Shown here piece by piece: positions 21,100 through 33,439 of a stretch of 64,000 nucleotides of DNA. The notes under the pieces were generated by a model. The model was not told where the DNA came from. It saw only the letters and a list, made by a program, of their open reading frames with translations, and made no database searches. Source of the DNA: Desmodus rotundus (taxonomy: Eukaryota > Chordata > Mammalia > Chiroptera > Phyllostomidae); the NCBI RefSeq assembly GCF_022682495.2, contig NC_071390.1, forward strand, positions 171,517,220 through 171,581,219. Direction: 5' to 3'. Each line of letters begins with the position of its first letter. Positions within the stretch are counted from its first letter, which is position 1. Made by a program: the position numbers and the translations under genes.

Positions 21100-23350
21100 T
21101 TTGAAACATAAGTGATAAACATACAACACCATAGATGAAGCTCTAGGAAATAAAAATGATGAAGCCATATTTCTATAGGGAGCATGCCTTAATAACCATA
21201 CTTTTTGAAATAAATGTGTACTATAAACTTATATGTTGTCATTGATTTTTTTTTTCCAGGAAGTGAGCATAATAAAACACTGATTATATAGGTCTGGCTT
21301 TTTAACTTCATTCACTTAAACTTTTATGAAAATATGGCTTCTTGAGGTTTTGTATGTAAGTATCAGTATGATATCCATATATATATATGTGTAGTATGTT
21401 GTATACATGCATGTGTGTATAACTTTAAATAAATAATTTAAAACAAAAACCAAGGAATTCCCTCTTTATTTGTACGGATGTTTGACTAGGTTAGGAAATT
21501 GCATTTATAAAAGCCTCTTTGCCTGAAACAATGTTACACTCTGGAAAAGAAACTTCTTTCTTCTTTGATGAAGTCAGTTTCTTTTATGGGAACTGAACTA
21601 TTCCCCAGTTCCCCTGGTGGGATGTGAATTAATACAGTAAACAGAGTTTACCCTCAACAGCTGCAGCTTGCACCTGTGCTGGGTTTGGGTTTTTTTTTTC
21701 TAATCCTTTTTCACTGCAGTATGATAGAGAAAAAAGCTGGGGGAAATGCTTTATGGGACCTTCCAACTGAGATGTTTCATGCATTATTAGGAACAGAAAT
21801 TCTCAGTGGGATTTAACCATGCCTATTAGGAATTAGGCTTAAGAAACCAAATATGGAAAGTATATAACATTTCCCCAGCCGGCACTGAGATTGGCAGTGG
21901 GATCCACACTAGACGTCCTCTGGTTCCTCTCCAATCTGTCATGCCAAGTTCCCCCGATAATTTCTTCTCCTGCCTCCTTTGATCCACAGCCTATGGAGCA
22001 GAGGTATTTATAACACCGCATTGGCACTGCCTGAGCATCCCTGGCCAGGACAGAGCACACATCCGCTTTGCTGTCTGCCTGCTCCGCATCATTAAGCATT
22101 AATGAAGTGATCTCTAATTGTTTCTCGTTCTTGGGCTCCAGACTCTTTATTGCTTGCCACTCTTGTGTAGCTTCCCTTGAAAGTCAAGTTAACTCTTCCA
22201 GCTGTTGAGATGGCAGGCACAGGCTTCCCTGTGGAGGCCATGACTTTAACCTGCTATGAGTTGGAAGGCGAAGGAAGAAGGAAGAATGATCCCCATCACA
22301 GGCATCAAAAAATCGTCATCGGGGTTGCTGTGAGCTGCCAGTTCCTTTACCTCTGAATCCCAAGTGCTGCCACCCACTCTCGCTTTCACGGGAAGGGTAT
22401 TGCCGACTATCAAACCTATCTTAGCATCATCCCCTGCTCCTCGAAGAATGGTTCAGTGATGGATGTACGTAAATGGGTACAACTTCTGGAAAACTTCTCC
22501 AAAGAAAACTTTGTCAATGCTATAGATTAAGAGAAAATTGTTGGGAAAATACAGAATATTATAAGGAAAGCAGTCAACCAATTTACACCAACACACAGAG
22601 ATAAGTGTGTTTTATGTGCCCTGTGTACATAGCTTGAAAAAAAAATGCTTTAGGTGTGTCTCAGCAAACAAATCCGTCCCATCTGAATAGAAATAATGAT
22701 CAGCTTACACATGTGTTTTGAGGGTGGGAAGAAAGTTTTATTGCTGACTGTTAAAAAAGAAAAGTAAAAGAAGCAAATGTTAATAAGACTGTCACCACGC
22801 TTGACAATTTAATAAGCAGAGAGTATGAGAGTATCGTTATATTAGCAGAGTATTTCACTTTACCTAGAATCTCCCTGTAAACCCAGCGGCAACCCTGGCT
22901 TAGACTTCAGTGCCAACTTTTACATGGGACAAATAAGACCTGAAATCTCCAAATGCAACAAACAGTTCCTGTCGACCAAGTAGTAAAGTAAAATTCAGGA
23001 AGGTGCAACCGTGATTTGGTGAAATTCAACAGCCTCCGGAGTTATCAGACAGAAGACTTCTTATTTGTAATGAGGGCTGCAGGGGATTTAAGGTACATAT
23101 ACAAATGAGTGTGGTTCTGATTTAAAATATCAGTCACATATTGCGTGCAAACATTTAAACAAGGGCCAAGCTGTAATAAAGTTTCTATGGGGTCAGGTTA
23201 CATCAAAATGCATTCTGAAGAATTCATTTGATTAATATGAAGCCATTGAATAACGAAGTAAATTCCAATTATTTTCCACTTATTTTGAAATATTAGTGTC
23301 CTATATTAAAACCAAAATACCCAAAGAATATATGTTCCTTTAGGTATTCT
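21100..23350. other. Repeat-poor interval
   Basis: About 2.2 kb in which I recognise no transposon. It holds an AT/GT microsatellite near 21373-21425, a moderately GC-rich block at 21870-22100, and an ATTA-rich cluster at 22088-22120. No supported exon. Such gaps in repeat cover sometimes mark conserved non-coding DNA, but conservation cannot be judged here. Confidence 0.35.
21373..21425 (+). repeat. AT/GT microsatellite, imperfect
   Basis: (AT)n passing into GTGTAGTATGTTGTATACATGCATGTGTGTAT, with alternating purine and pyrimidine throughout. Confidence 0.75.
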
Positions 23351-23364
23351 TTCTGCCATTGTTT

Positions 23365-23443
23365 TATTTTATTTTATTTTTAAATTATTTGATTGTTGTT
23401 CGATCACACTCTGCATTTCTCCCCCACCCCTCCCCCCACCCCA
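23365..23443 (-). mobile_element. Bat L1 3'-end fragment, 79 bp, with target-site duplication
   Basis: (TTTTA)n-type reversed tail, then GATTGTTGTTCGATCACAC and C-rich blocks, the reverse of the L1 terminus. TCTGCCATTGTTT (23352-23364) and TCTGCCATCGTTT (23444-23456) flank it with one mismatch in 13. It is the shortest of the three like insertions. Confidence 0.8.
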
Positions 23444-23884
23444 TCTGCCATCGTTTCAGACCACTGAGTTCCTCTCTTCCCGTCAGGATCCCCTATAAAG
23501 CTGTCAGCCAGCCATAGTTTTGTTCAAGTAGACGCATCTGCCTCTTTTGACTTCGTTTGTTGCCCTTGTGGCTCCAAGGGTTGAAGGCTTAAGGCAGTGC
23601 CCTGCAAGAACACGTGTTGGTGGCTGAGACCTCTGCATGCCTGTCACTTCTCTTTGGTTTGTGCTGCACAGTTGAGTGGGTCTGTCCTTTGAGTGACTAC
23701 GGGGACAGGGCCTGGGAGAGAGTCAGAAATCAAAGTGACAATTTAGCTCAAAACAGACCCCTCATCACGAACAGATGTGCTTCAGAGGACAAGTGCCTGT
23801 AGCTGGCATTTTCACTACATTTATGGGCTTAAAAGTACGTATTTACTTAAAGCCATAGGATTATTGGATCTGCGAAAGAACATA

Positions 23885-24045
23885 GAGTTTGTCTTATATT
23901 GCAGCTGAAGAAAATGGTACCTACAGAATGAAGGAGCACTTTTGTCTGGTAAATGTCAGCATGTGGACTTGAACTTATGTCTGCTGACTCGCTACGCCCA
24001 GAAGCAAGGCTCTTTTTATAGCTCCTTAATGTTGCATTTTCTATA
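23885..24045 (-). repeat. MIR SINE fragment
   Basis: TTGCAGCTGAAGAAAATGGTACC, TCTGGTAAATGTCAGC and GTGGACTTGAACTTATGTCTGC follow reversed MIR. Confidence 0.55.
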
Positions 24046-25600
24046 GCCCTGGACCAGGGCATCTAGGGTCTTAGCTACATCCCTGGTGTGAGGAGAGTTT
24101 TCTCTCTATTTAGATTATAGTCTCCCTCTTACACCACTGAAGCTGCCTTGCAAATGTGAGCGGCTGATTTACAAGGAGAACTTTAAATGAAAATATGGCT
24201 TACTCAGTATAATTCCATTATTCTTTCTGGGAAAGCCATTAAAGTCTAGGTCCTGTTCATGTTTGATCTTTCAGTATATGTTGTTAATGTGGAATCTCTA
24301 AGTATATCTATAGAATAGGTACTCAATCAACATACTTTGTTTTACTCAATTGTTTCCTTGAATTATGTGGGGGGGGGGGGTGTCAAGAAGAGTGAGCCGT
24401 CAATTAAACAGATGAAAGGCCAGCAGAATTCAAGTCTATTTATAATATGAAATAATTCTTCCCATGAAGAAGGTTATATATACAGTAGACAAGTACTTCC
24501 AGCTGTACTGTCTTAACCTATCCACCAATTTACCTCTTCCTGGCTTAGGCAGTATAAAAAGAAGGGTGTTAAGAGGGTGTTAACAATAGGGCTGGAAGGA
24601 AGGTTCAATCCATTCCAGATGTGGTAGTTGACACCTTGTCTTAACTTTGTTCTCAGTCTAGCACCTCATATATCAATGATGAGGGGCCAACCAGGAAACA
24701 CACCCAAAAGCTGAGGTATCATGATTAGGTGCTAATAATTAAGGTTGGAATTCCTTTGACTGAAACAAACATTTTGGTAGTCTGTTTCTCAGAGTTTCAC
24801 ACTAGATCTTTTCTACCTGACTTTGCCATTATCCTTTTTTAACCCAATTTTTCAATTATGCCCTTTTTTTCTTCCTTTGCTCATTTTCTTTTAGAAAAGA
24901 TGGATGTGCTTTGTTTTCCATTTTTTTCTACCTGATTTGGAAACCACAGGGCAGGATATTCTGAACTATATTGCAGAACACAATTCATCAATAGCTATGA
25001 GTTTAGTGCTGCATGTTTGCAGAGCAAGAGAGTGAAAAAGGCAAATATGTTTTTAGTTTTATTTGAAAGAGTGTTCTGATCCAAAAGATGTCTTGAAAGA
25101 GCTTCAGAAACCACCAAAGACCACATTTTATGAACACTAAATTTAAAGATATTCTCATGAAAGTGACTATATTTAAAGTAAGAGTGTGGAGCGTGGATAT
25201 ATGTGGAGGAGGTGAAGCAGGCACAGAAGCAGATTTGAAATTGGGTAAAATGCTGAAAAGGGTGTAAGCCACTTCTTATGCTAGAAACAGAAAGAGCGAA
25301 TCGGTTGAGGAAAGAAAGTACTTGATTAATGTAGAATAGGTTGTTCTAGAAGACACTTGCCTTTTGAGGTGCTGATACAGTGCTTCAGTGAGAAACAGTC
25401 TAAGACATGTACCAGCGCTGAATGATTTCTTCCGTTTATATCCACCTCCAAACAAGGGAATGTTCTCCAAAACCAGGCCAAATCGATTGTTCTTCAAAAC
25501 TCACCTCCATTGCATTGTACAGGATCAGGAGGGCACCAGGCCACTCAAAAAACCAAGTCCCATATCTGAAGAGAACAAAATAAAGACCTTTTAAGGTAAG
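24046..25600. other. Unassigned interval
   Basis: No repeat or gene firmly recognised apart from a 12-G run at 24369-24380. Overlapping frames at 25003-25594 lack any supporting motif. Confidence 0.35.
24369..24380 (+). repeat. Poly-G tract (12 G)
   Basis: Twelve G in a row between TTATGT and TGTCAAG; not tied to a recognised transposon end. Confidence 0.9.
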
Positions 25601-25639
25601 TACCTTAGACTGGGGAGCCCTAAACTGGGGTCAAGGTGT

Positions 25640-26100
25640 AATTCTAAACTGGATATTTAAGTTAGATCTCATTGAAAAAGTGGCATTTAAACAAAGACTT
25701 GAAACCCACGAGGAGTGTAACCATGTAGATATCTGAGTACAGAATGTTTGAGGCAGTGGGACCAACACATGCCAAGGCTCTAGGTCAGGAAAATGCCTCG
25801 AGTGCTCAAAAAAATCTGTAAGGAAATCCAGCGTGGCTAGAGCAGAGTAGCAATGGGAATTGTTACAGAAAATAAGTTTAGAGAGGAAGCAGAAAACCAA
25901 ATGGTGCAGGGCTTTGCAGGCCAGCGTGAGGCCTTTGGCTCTTACTCCAAATCAGATGGGCAGTCATTGCAGGGTTCTGAGAAGAGGACCAGCATCATCT
26001 GACTTACACTCAGAAGGAATTATTCCTGATGGTTCAGCAGTAATTGAGTGAAGTGGGGGGGAGGGGTAACAACAGAAACAAAGAGATACGTAAGAGGCGA
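25640..26100 (-). mobile_element. L2 LINE, 3' part of ORF2 (antisense), first block
   Basis: Reversed L2: CATGTAGATATCTGAGTAC, CAAGGCTCTAGGTCAGG, CCAGCGTGGCTAGAGCAGAG, GGTGCAGGGCTTTGCAGGCC, AGGCCTTTGGCTCTTACTCC, GGGCAGTCATTGCAGGGTTC and CATCATCTGACTTACACTC appear in order. These blocks encode the end of the L2 reverse transcriptase protein on the minus strand; frames are broken. Confidence 0.8.
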
Positions 26101-26324
26101 TGGTGAAGAGTCCCCAAGGTGCTATCTACCCATCAATGTCTTCCCTCCCCATATTGTGCACACGAATCTTCTTTAACATTTAGAAGCAGAGGCTCAGTGC
26201 CCTCGTCTTGAATCTAATGACTTGTCTAAGTAATAAAATGGGGAAGTAAAGAAGGACTTCATAAGATGTCCAGCAGTCTTGCAACTTCAAACTAATTACA
26301 CTGAAGCTCACTCATGAGAAGCTT

Positions 26325-26550
26325 CAGCTTAGAATCTAGCTGCCATCTGGGAGAAGCTCGTACTACATGGAAAGTCCATATGTACATGGTCCAGTTGACT
26401 GGCCCAGCTGAGCTCAAGTCAACAGCCAGGATCATTTGCCAGCCAGGTGAGTAAGCCATCTGCAACATCCAATCTCGTGTGTTATTTCACTGTGAATGCG
26501 TGAAAGAGCTCAAGTGAGTCAGTCAGCTGAGTCCACTCAACCTAGAACGT
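26325..26550 (+). mobile_element. MLT1-like MaLR LTR fragment inside L2
   Basis: CCCAGCTGAGCTCAAGTCAACAGCC, CCAGCCAGGTGAGTAAGCC and CATCCAATCTCG resemble the MLT1 segment with repeated CCCAGCCGAGC and GTGAGTGAGGCC units. It sits between two L2 blocks of one orientation, so it probably inserted into that L2. Confidence 0.5.
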
Positions 26551-26619
26551 GATGGAGAAAAATGAAACAGTGCTTAAAATTACAAAGTTTGGAGTAATTT
26601 GTCATAATTCATGCAGCTA

Positions 26620-26865
26620 GAGGTAAACGAAGCACAGGCTACTGCTTGATCTGTAGGGAATCAGCAGTTGAGGAGTGACAAGAATTTGGGGTCTCAGCGC
26701 AATTGATGTAGAGCAAAGCATCACCTGACTGGTCAGTGTGCAAGTAGATTTGAGGAAAGGACAAAGATCAAGAATGACACAAAATATTGTACTCGTGCAA
26801 TAGAGAGGCAGGAATGGCTGTCGGATAAGTTGTTGGATGAGCACAGATGGAGCAAGTATGGGGAA
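26620..26865 (-). mobile_element. L2 LINE ORF2 fragment (antisense), second block
   Basis: GAGGAAAGGACAAAGATCAAG, AATGACACAAAATATTG and GTCGGATAAGTTGTTGGATG match the next upstream part of the reversed L2. On the minus strand this is the post-YADD portion of the reverse transcriptase, where FCVILDLC recalls the LGVILDS motif. It continues the block at 25640-26100. Confidence 0.6.
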
Positions 26866-26989
26866 GGAATAAGTTTTGGAACATAAAAGAAAAGAGTGAG
26901 TTAAGAATTTATCTGTACAGTTAGTAGGATTGGCAACAGGGAGAAATTAAAAATAAGAGGATTACTGAAAGAAGATGATTATAACACAT

Positions 26990-28300
26990 CTATAAGGTAA
27001 ATACGGCCTTTGTAAGAGTAGTTTTAGAATAGGTGGCTAAAAGAAGAAAATGTGTTAGTCAAATGAGACAAATGACAAAGTCAAGTGTCAGAGGAGAAGT
27101 CATATTACTTAGAAAATGTGGGCATAGCTTATGCAGTAAGGTACAAAGATGGTGCCACGGGGCCTGTCACCAGGAACAGAAAAATGGAGACTCCTCTAAA
27201 AATGAGAGGTTTGTGAAAGTATATAAAAAATCCTGTGTATACTTTTTTAGTAACGAATAGGGAAGGGGGAAGGAATATACGCACATTTTCCTTTGTGGAG
27301 AAAAGTCACCACGGATTGTTATTTTTTGTTGTAAGTGTATTTTTTGTCTATATTTACTCTCTTACTTTATGGAAACGATAGAAAATAGTTTTGATTTTGT
27401 TTGTTTTCAGGAGGGGGGTAAATTCATCATTTTCTGTCGTAATCCAAAAGTGTTCAGGTTTAATTTTGTAGCTTTATTTATAACCCAGGGGCAGTTGGAC
27501 TCTCAAGGAAAATCCATATCTTAGCAGATTTTCAGTGTAATCACAATATGTTAGTGCTTCAAATAGATTTATATGAACTTTATTTAAATATCAAAAAGTT
27601 AATATTCTCTGTGCATAAAACCCCAAGCCCACTTTTCCCCTTATGAATTAGGAAGAAAGAATATATAAACACTTTTAAAATATAATTGTTTAAAAGAAAT
27701 GCTTTTACAACAAAGAACAGAGCAAAGGGAGGATTCTTTGCCTATGCTTTTATGGTCTTGTCTGCCACACCCCTCAGTGAAAGGGAGGGATGGGGGTACT
27801 GTAAGAAGTGGAAGTAGGGTCCATCCCAGTTTGTCAACTGCAGTGACAGTCAACACAATTTCTTTTGCTGCTTTAAAGTCATTTGTAGTTAGAAACACGC
27901 TTCCTGCTTTATCATATACAACCTGAATCACATCTCACCATCGGTTTTCAGAGATGCTCTCTGACAGACATAGTTGGTACTGATTCATTTCCCTTAATTT
28001 TCCTGTACTCTACCTTTAAAAGCATAACATATGGGACTTAAAACAAATTTTTCAGCCTCATGGTCAGTATTTGACATTGGAAATTCAACTTAAACCTATG
28101 AATTTCCTTTGCAAACCCTAATCTCTTCTGGCCTGCGAGGCCCCAGCATTGTTCTTTTCCTGAGTTCTCTGAGCTCCTTCTATCTGAGTAGCTGATGTCG
28201 CTCCATATCATATGCTCACATTGCCTTGTGCTAAGGAATACCCAAGGTTTTTGAAGTCAGAGGACATAAAATTAAAATATACTTTAAATCTGCTTTGTGT
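26990..28300. other. Unassigned interval
   Basis: No repeat or gene recognised. Frames at 27033-27260 and on both strands at 27641-27931 have no domain or splice support. Confidence 0.35.
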
Positions 28301-28319
28301 GTGGCCTTCAATGCTTGAT

Positions 28320-28470
28320 ACGACTGTTTCATTTTTCTTTAAAACAAGTCTTTAAAATAGGAAACTTTAAACCCCATTACATACAAAATACAGAGAGTTA
28401 CAATCACTTTCCAGGAGAAAGTTGCATATGTCGGAGCTGGAATTTGAACCGAAATGTGATTCAAAATCCA
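28320..28470 (-). repeat. MIR SINE fragment
   Basis: TTTAAAATAGGAAACTTTAA, AAATACAGAGAGTTACAATC and GGAGCTGGAATTTGAACCG follow reversed MIR. Confidence 0.55.
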
Positions 28471-28879
28471 CTCTATTTTCTTACATTTTATGCTATACAA
28501 ATATACATTTTTCTTTATATTCCACAGGAAAATGAATACATACAAGTTTTATCAATTATCTGCAGAATTGAATTGAATTGAATATTTCCTACCTACACCA
28601 AAATTTTTAAGAGAAAAGCTGTCTGTTCCCTGAGAAGGATGATGACTTGACTTTTATCAAATAAAATTTCATGAGAGACGAAAAGCAGTTTAAAGATATT
28701 TTTACCTGGGACTTTCATTTTCTTCTTTCTCTCCTCCCTTCTTCTCCTCTTTGGGAGAAGGTCTCAGGTGAAATTTGGTGCTTAATAGCAAGAGTCCTCA
28801 TATTGCTCGACCTCATTGGTATATTTCAGATCAGCTAGCAAATTATATTGTACCACGTATTACAGGATATTTAAAGTTA

Positions 28880-29080
28880 ACATTTACTGAGAACTCAATA
28901 TACACCAGCCACCGTAACTATAAACATCACATCCATTATCGTATTTCAGTCTCGTAATGATTAACGGTGATTTGCACCATATGCCTTCAACAAAAGAGGA
29001 AACTGAGTCACAACAGGGTTAAGAAATTTGTGAAAAGCGCCACGTCCTGTAGGGAATAACAGCGGCAGGACTGTGAGAAA
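28880..29080 (-). repeat. MIR SINE
   Basis: AACATTTACTGAGAACTCAATATACACCAG, AAAAGAGGAAACTGAGTCAC and CAGGGTTAAGAAATTTG are clear reversed MIR blocks. Confidence 0.75.
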
Positions 29081-29835
29081 AACCGCTGAGCTAGCTGTGC
29101 TCAGAACGACCTCGCTGTCTTGTCCTCCCTGGGGCACAGCAGCTGCTGGAGCTGCCCTCACTGACATCTGTTGAAAGAGCCTGTATCTGTAGTCCACCCT
29201 ACTGTTTAAACGGCTGCATTTCGCTGCTGAAATGGCATATTTGCTATGCATTCCCTAAAATTTATTCTAAAAAGGCAGAGGAGGTTAGCTCCAAGCTACT
29301 ATCATGCATAATGGTTGACCTTGTACTATGAATTTTTAACTGTTGAGCAATTAAATTTCAGACTCCAAACAAGAGAAAGACTGTCACACGGATGTAGGGG
29401 TAGCACTATAAGGCTGCATAGACCTGGGAGAGAGAGACGCTGGTATCACACCATCGTTACTTTTGTAGACACGAAGGTCATCGGCAGAAGGTTATTTACC
29501 CGGAGATAATGCAATTAGAATTCAGGTGATACACTGGTTCCCCAGACACCAAGACAAATGCACTGAGACTGATCTCAATACATTAACACACAGCAATAAC
29601 ATCATACATTTGGGGGCTATTAGCTAAAAAATAAACTGGTTTAATACAGTAATAGTGATGTTACTGCATCATCATGGATATAAGATATTTTTATGTGTGG
29701 GAGCTAAATAAACACTGAACTTTATTTTTATTTGAATTTTTTTCAGAAAAAAATACTGTTTGCCTAATATACTTCAGGAGGCTGACACTTCTGTGACATG
29801 TCTATATTATTGTTATTCAACACCCGCCAGTTAGA
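29081..29835. other. Unassigned interval
   Basis: No repeat or gene recognised. Confidence 0.35.
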
Positions 29836-29838
29836 AAC

Positions 29839-30225
29839 TGCTATGGGCTGATTTGTGTCCCCCCCCCAAATTCGTATGTTGAACCCTAACCCCCAGTACC
29901 TCGGAATGTGACTGTATTTGGAGATAAGGCTTTCCAAGGGGTGACTAAGTTAAAATGATGTTGTTAGCATTAGCCTTGGTACAATATGCCCAGTGTCCTT
30001 ATAAGAAGAGGAAATTTAGACTTACAAGGAGACACCAGGGATGCGTGCACTCAGAAAAAAAAGACTATTTGAGCACATAGGGAGAAGGGGACCATCTACA
30101 AGCCAAGGAGACCTCAGGTCTCAGAAGAAACCGAACATGCCAACATCTTGATCTTGGACACCTAACCTCCAGAGCTGTGACAAAATACATTGCTATTGTT
30201 CATGCTACCCAGTCTGTGGTCCTGA
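29839..30225 (+). mobile_element. MaLR LTR (MST/MLT1 type), sense
   Basis: Opens TGCTATGGGCTGATTTGTGTCCCCCC and continues AATTCGTATGTTGAACCC, ACCTCGGAATGTGACTG, TTTGGAGATAAGGC and CCTTATAAGAAGAGGAAATTT. It ends TGATCTTGGACACCTAACC, CAGAGCTGTGACAAAATAC and CCCAGTCTGTGGT. This is the full order of a MaLR solo LTR. No internal retroviral genes flank it. Confidence 0.9.
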
Positions 30226-30660
30226 TCTACCCTTGGAGAAATTACTTCACCTTTTCATCTCGTTTCCCTTCCAGGTCTAAGACCATTTATGAATATCAAG
30301 TATCTCTAAAGCAGACTAGGGAAGAGTGAGCCAGATCAATGATAAAGAACAGCTGGCTGTTCTCCCGAAGTAGACAAGCAGCCAGCACAATTGTGACTCA
30401 ATTTCTTAACAAATCTCAATGGACTGAAAGGTGATATTATCTTGCGTCTTCTCTTAATAAAACCAAATGATGACAGCCAACAAGCCAGATCCACTGATCT
30501 TACTATCAGTATTCTTGACGAGGTACAAAACAATCTGATAATTCTTTAAATCACAAAGGGCACTGGTTGTGGGGTAGAAGGATCTGGTTAACATTTCAGC
30601 ACAGCTGTGCTGTGTCTAAGTGTATTATTCTGGACTTATAGACCAATGGGGATATGTATC

Positions 30661-30859
30661 TTTTTTTAAAGATTTTATTTATTTCTTTTTAGAGGAAGGG
30701 GAAGAGAGGGAGAGAAACATCAATGTGTGGTTGCCTCTCGTGAGCCCCCTACTGGGGTTCCAGACTGCAACCCAGGCATGTGCTCTGACTGGGAATCGAA
30801 CCAGTGACCTTTTGGTTCACAGGCAGGTGCTCAATCCACTGAGCCACACCAGCCAGGGC
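30661..30859 (-). mobile_element. VES SINE, A and B boxes intact
   Basis: Reversed (AAAT)n tail at the left, GGAGAGAAACATCAATGTG, CCCAGGCATGTGCTCTGAC, a perfect reversed B box (GGAATCGAACC, 30792-30802) and A box (CCACTGAGCCA, 30837-30847), ending CACCAGCCAGGGC. Flanks GGGATATGTA (30650-30659) and GGGATCAGTA (30861-30870) are an imperfect duplication. Among the copies here it is close to the family consensus. Confidence 0.92.
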
Positions 30860-31349
30860 AGGGATCAGTATTTTTAAAAAGCTTCCCCAGTGACATTAAA
30901 GATAAAATTTAGAAATCAATGCACTATACTAACTATAGACTTTGAAAGAACAACAACAAAAAACAGGTCTACCTTTTCACAGTTTTATCTCTAGTGTCTT
31001 TAAAAATCTACAGAACAGAATCAGGAATCAACATATACTCATTACACAAATAAATGACTATGATCTTCTGGAAAACATAAGGCATTAATATTCATTACAC
31101 AGATGTTGCAGATTAAAAGATATAAATGACATATATTACTGTGCAGAGAGGTGCTTATTAAAGAGTAGTTTTCATATTATGTGTCCATCGTATTTTATTG
31201 CATTCCTATTATGGTGTGACCACTTTGCTAGGCAGCAAAGCTAAAAAAATGACAAGGCGTTTTTCCTTATGCTACTGGAAAAGATGCACAAAAACTAGTA
31301 ATCACATTAGATTATAATTAATTAGAGTTTTGAAATGTTATTTTATGGC

Positions 31350-33240
31350 ATGAAGTCAATATATTAAACTATTTATTGGATACTTCATTATTAAGGGAAA
31401 CCTTAGTTGGTAAAATTAATAAATTCCAAATTGTGGTAGCTGAATTCAGGCTTTCCCACATGGCAGAAACATGGTTTTGTTCCATGTGTTATCCATAGAG
31501 GGTGGCTGAGGAAAATGAGAACACAACCCCTTAAACACCTTCACTTGAAAATGATGTACATCCTTTCATCCACAGACCACAGCAAAAGCTAATTGAAGGT
31601 TTCCCTACCTCACAACAGGGAATCTGGAAAACAGAATTCCCACCTGGGAAGCTGCTTCCCAGGGATGGCACCTTGTTATGGAAATTCCATGCACAATTGT
31701 AACCGTTTGTGCCACAGCCGCACACAACGGGCCAGGCACTGCCTGTCTCAGTCATAAGGCCTTCACGGAAGTGGTGGCACATACTTTGAGACTTGAATAA
31801 GGACTATGCATTATTCATTATGCATATGGCAAGAACGATGCATCCACAAGAAGGATGCCCCAGGTGAAATGAACAGCATGTGCAGTGGCCTGCAGGTTAG
31901 AGCAGATACAAACAGGAAGATAAGGGAATTCCATCTTGCTTCTACACTAATGTGTGGCAGTGAGTAGTGGAAGATGAGTTTAGAGAAATAACTGAGGAGC
32001 TGAAGAACAAGAACCTAAGTGTCGTTATAGTAACACCCTGTCTTCTCACTCAACTCTCCCTTCCCCTCAGAATTCTCATTGATCTGGTCTAGGCCCTCTC
32101 AAACTATTGTTCTCATTGTTGCTCATTCATGAGAGTAATCCTTGCTAGACAGGGCCACTAAAAAGGAAATGTTTCTTATTGAACGACTGACCTTTTAATT
32201 CTCCCAATTGACTGTGTGGATAAAGCCTGGCCATGTGTCTCAGCCAACTGGCCCTCTGTAGAGAAGAGTAGTGCACAGTTCTCTCATTGACACGGACAGA
32301 ACCTGCGTGCACCGAGGACATGGGCAAGGGACGTTCACATAGTGTCTACTAATGACCTGCCTTTTGAAAGGCAGGCGCTACAGCATATTGTGTCCTGGTA
32401 TTGTGTTTCTTCATCGATACCCTTCCGCCAAGAGAGTCCCATCCCCAGTGATGGCAATATGTTCACTTATAATATTCCGTGACCTACTCAGGGCTATGGC
32501 CTCATTAAAAAACAATTGATGTCTTTGGTATAAGCTTATGAATGTCCTTGTTGTCTGCATTTAAACATGATGAATTAAAAAAAAATGAAAAAAGGTTGAC
32601 CCACATCTTTCCAAGACTATAACAAAAACTGACAAGAGTAATTGTTTGCTACTTTGGGGCTTACAAAAATAGATAACCAATCAAATGAGGTCAGTAAATT
32701 TTGCTTTTTCTACATTTGGTTAAAGAGGTATTATTTTTAAAGTTTAAAATTGCCAACATTAGTGAAAAAATCTGGCTTCTTATTAATTCTATTTAATCAA
32801 TTTTTGTATATAATAAAATACTGGAATATGTAGAATTTTTGGAAACTTATTTATATAAATCCCACAAACCATCATTTCGTTGCTCTCCCCACAAATACCA
32901 TACTGAGGATACCCATGAGTAACATGCATAAGTCTGTGTGGTCCAAACTAAGATTTAAAGTACTGACTGCTGTCAAGAATTTACAGATGGCTGCTGAAAA
33001 GGTATTACTTTAAACAAAACATGTTTGTATACTTAATGTGGTTTTGATAACTGATATCCATAATGACATGTTTCTCCTGAAACCCTTCCCCTGTGGATCG
33101 TCAGAATGGGACAGGCAGGGCTGCATCCTGCGAAGCACCATCTTACTAATAAGTCCATTGTGTGACAAATTGATCATTTGGAAACTGGATATCAATATTC
33201 GGTGCATATGTTAACCCAAGCACTGATAAAACATCTAACA
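31350..33240. other. Unassigned interval
   Basis: No gene recognised. 31860-31990 (CATGTGCAGTGGCCTGCAGG) may be a weak reversed L2 remnant. A near-perfect 20-bp palindrome lies at 32356-32375. Confidence 0.35.
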
Positions 33241-33264
33241 TCTGCCAAAGAGTGCTGTGGAGCT

Positions 33265-33330
33265 GGGATGCAGTGGTGAACCAGCTAAGGAAGGCCCCTG
33301 ACGAGACACTTATAGTTTACTAGGGAATGC
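33265..33330 (-). repeat. L2 fragment
   Basis: GGATGCAGTGGTGAACCAG, AAGGCCCCTGACGAG and CTTATAGTTTACTAGGG match reversed L2. Confidence 0.45.
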
Positions 33331-33439
33331 AAGCATGTGACAGCTGACTCTACCGCTCTGGCCTGTGTGTTAGAAGAAAGATGAGCACCAAGTTCTCTGG
33401 GAGCAGAGGAAGAGAGGACAAAATCATTGCCTGGGACTT

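Noticed and set aside
20829..21185. 118-codon minus-strand frame rich in Glu, Gly, Arg and Lys
   Set aside because: Translation of the CCCT-type simple repeat; composition is explained by the repeat.
22210..22356. 48-codon frame starting MAGTGFPVEAM with a good Kozak context
   Set aside because: Too short to distinguish from chance; no known family, no splice or transcript evidence.
30620..30877. 85-codon frame, and similar frames at 38542-38868 and 33827-34075
   Set aside because: Each translates a VES SINE in one strand or the other; the shared SQACALTGNRTS-like peptides come from the SINE core.
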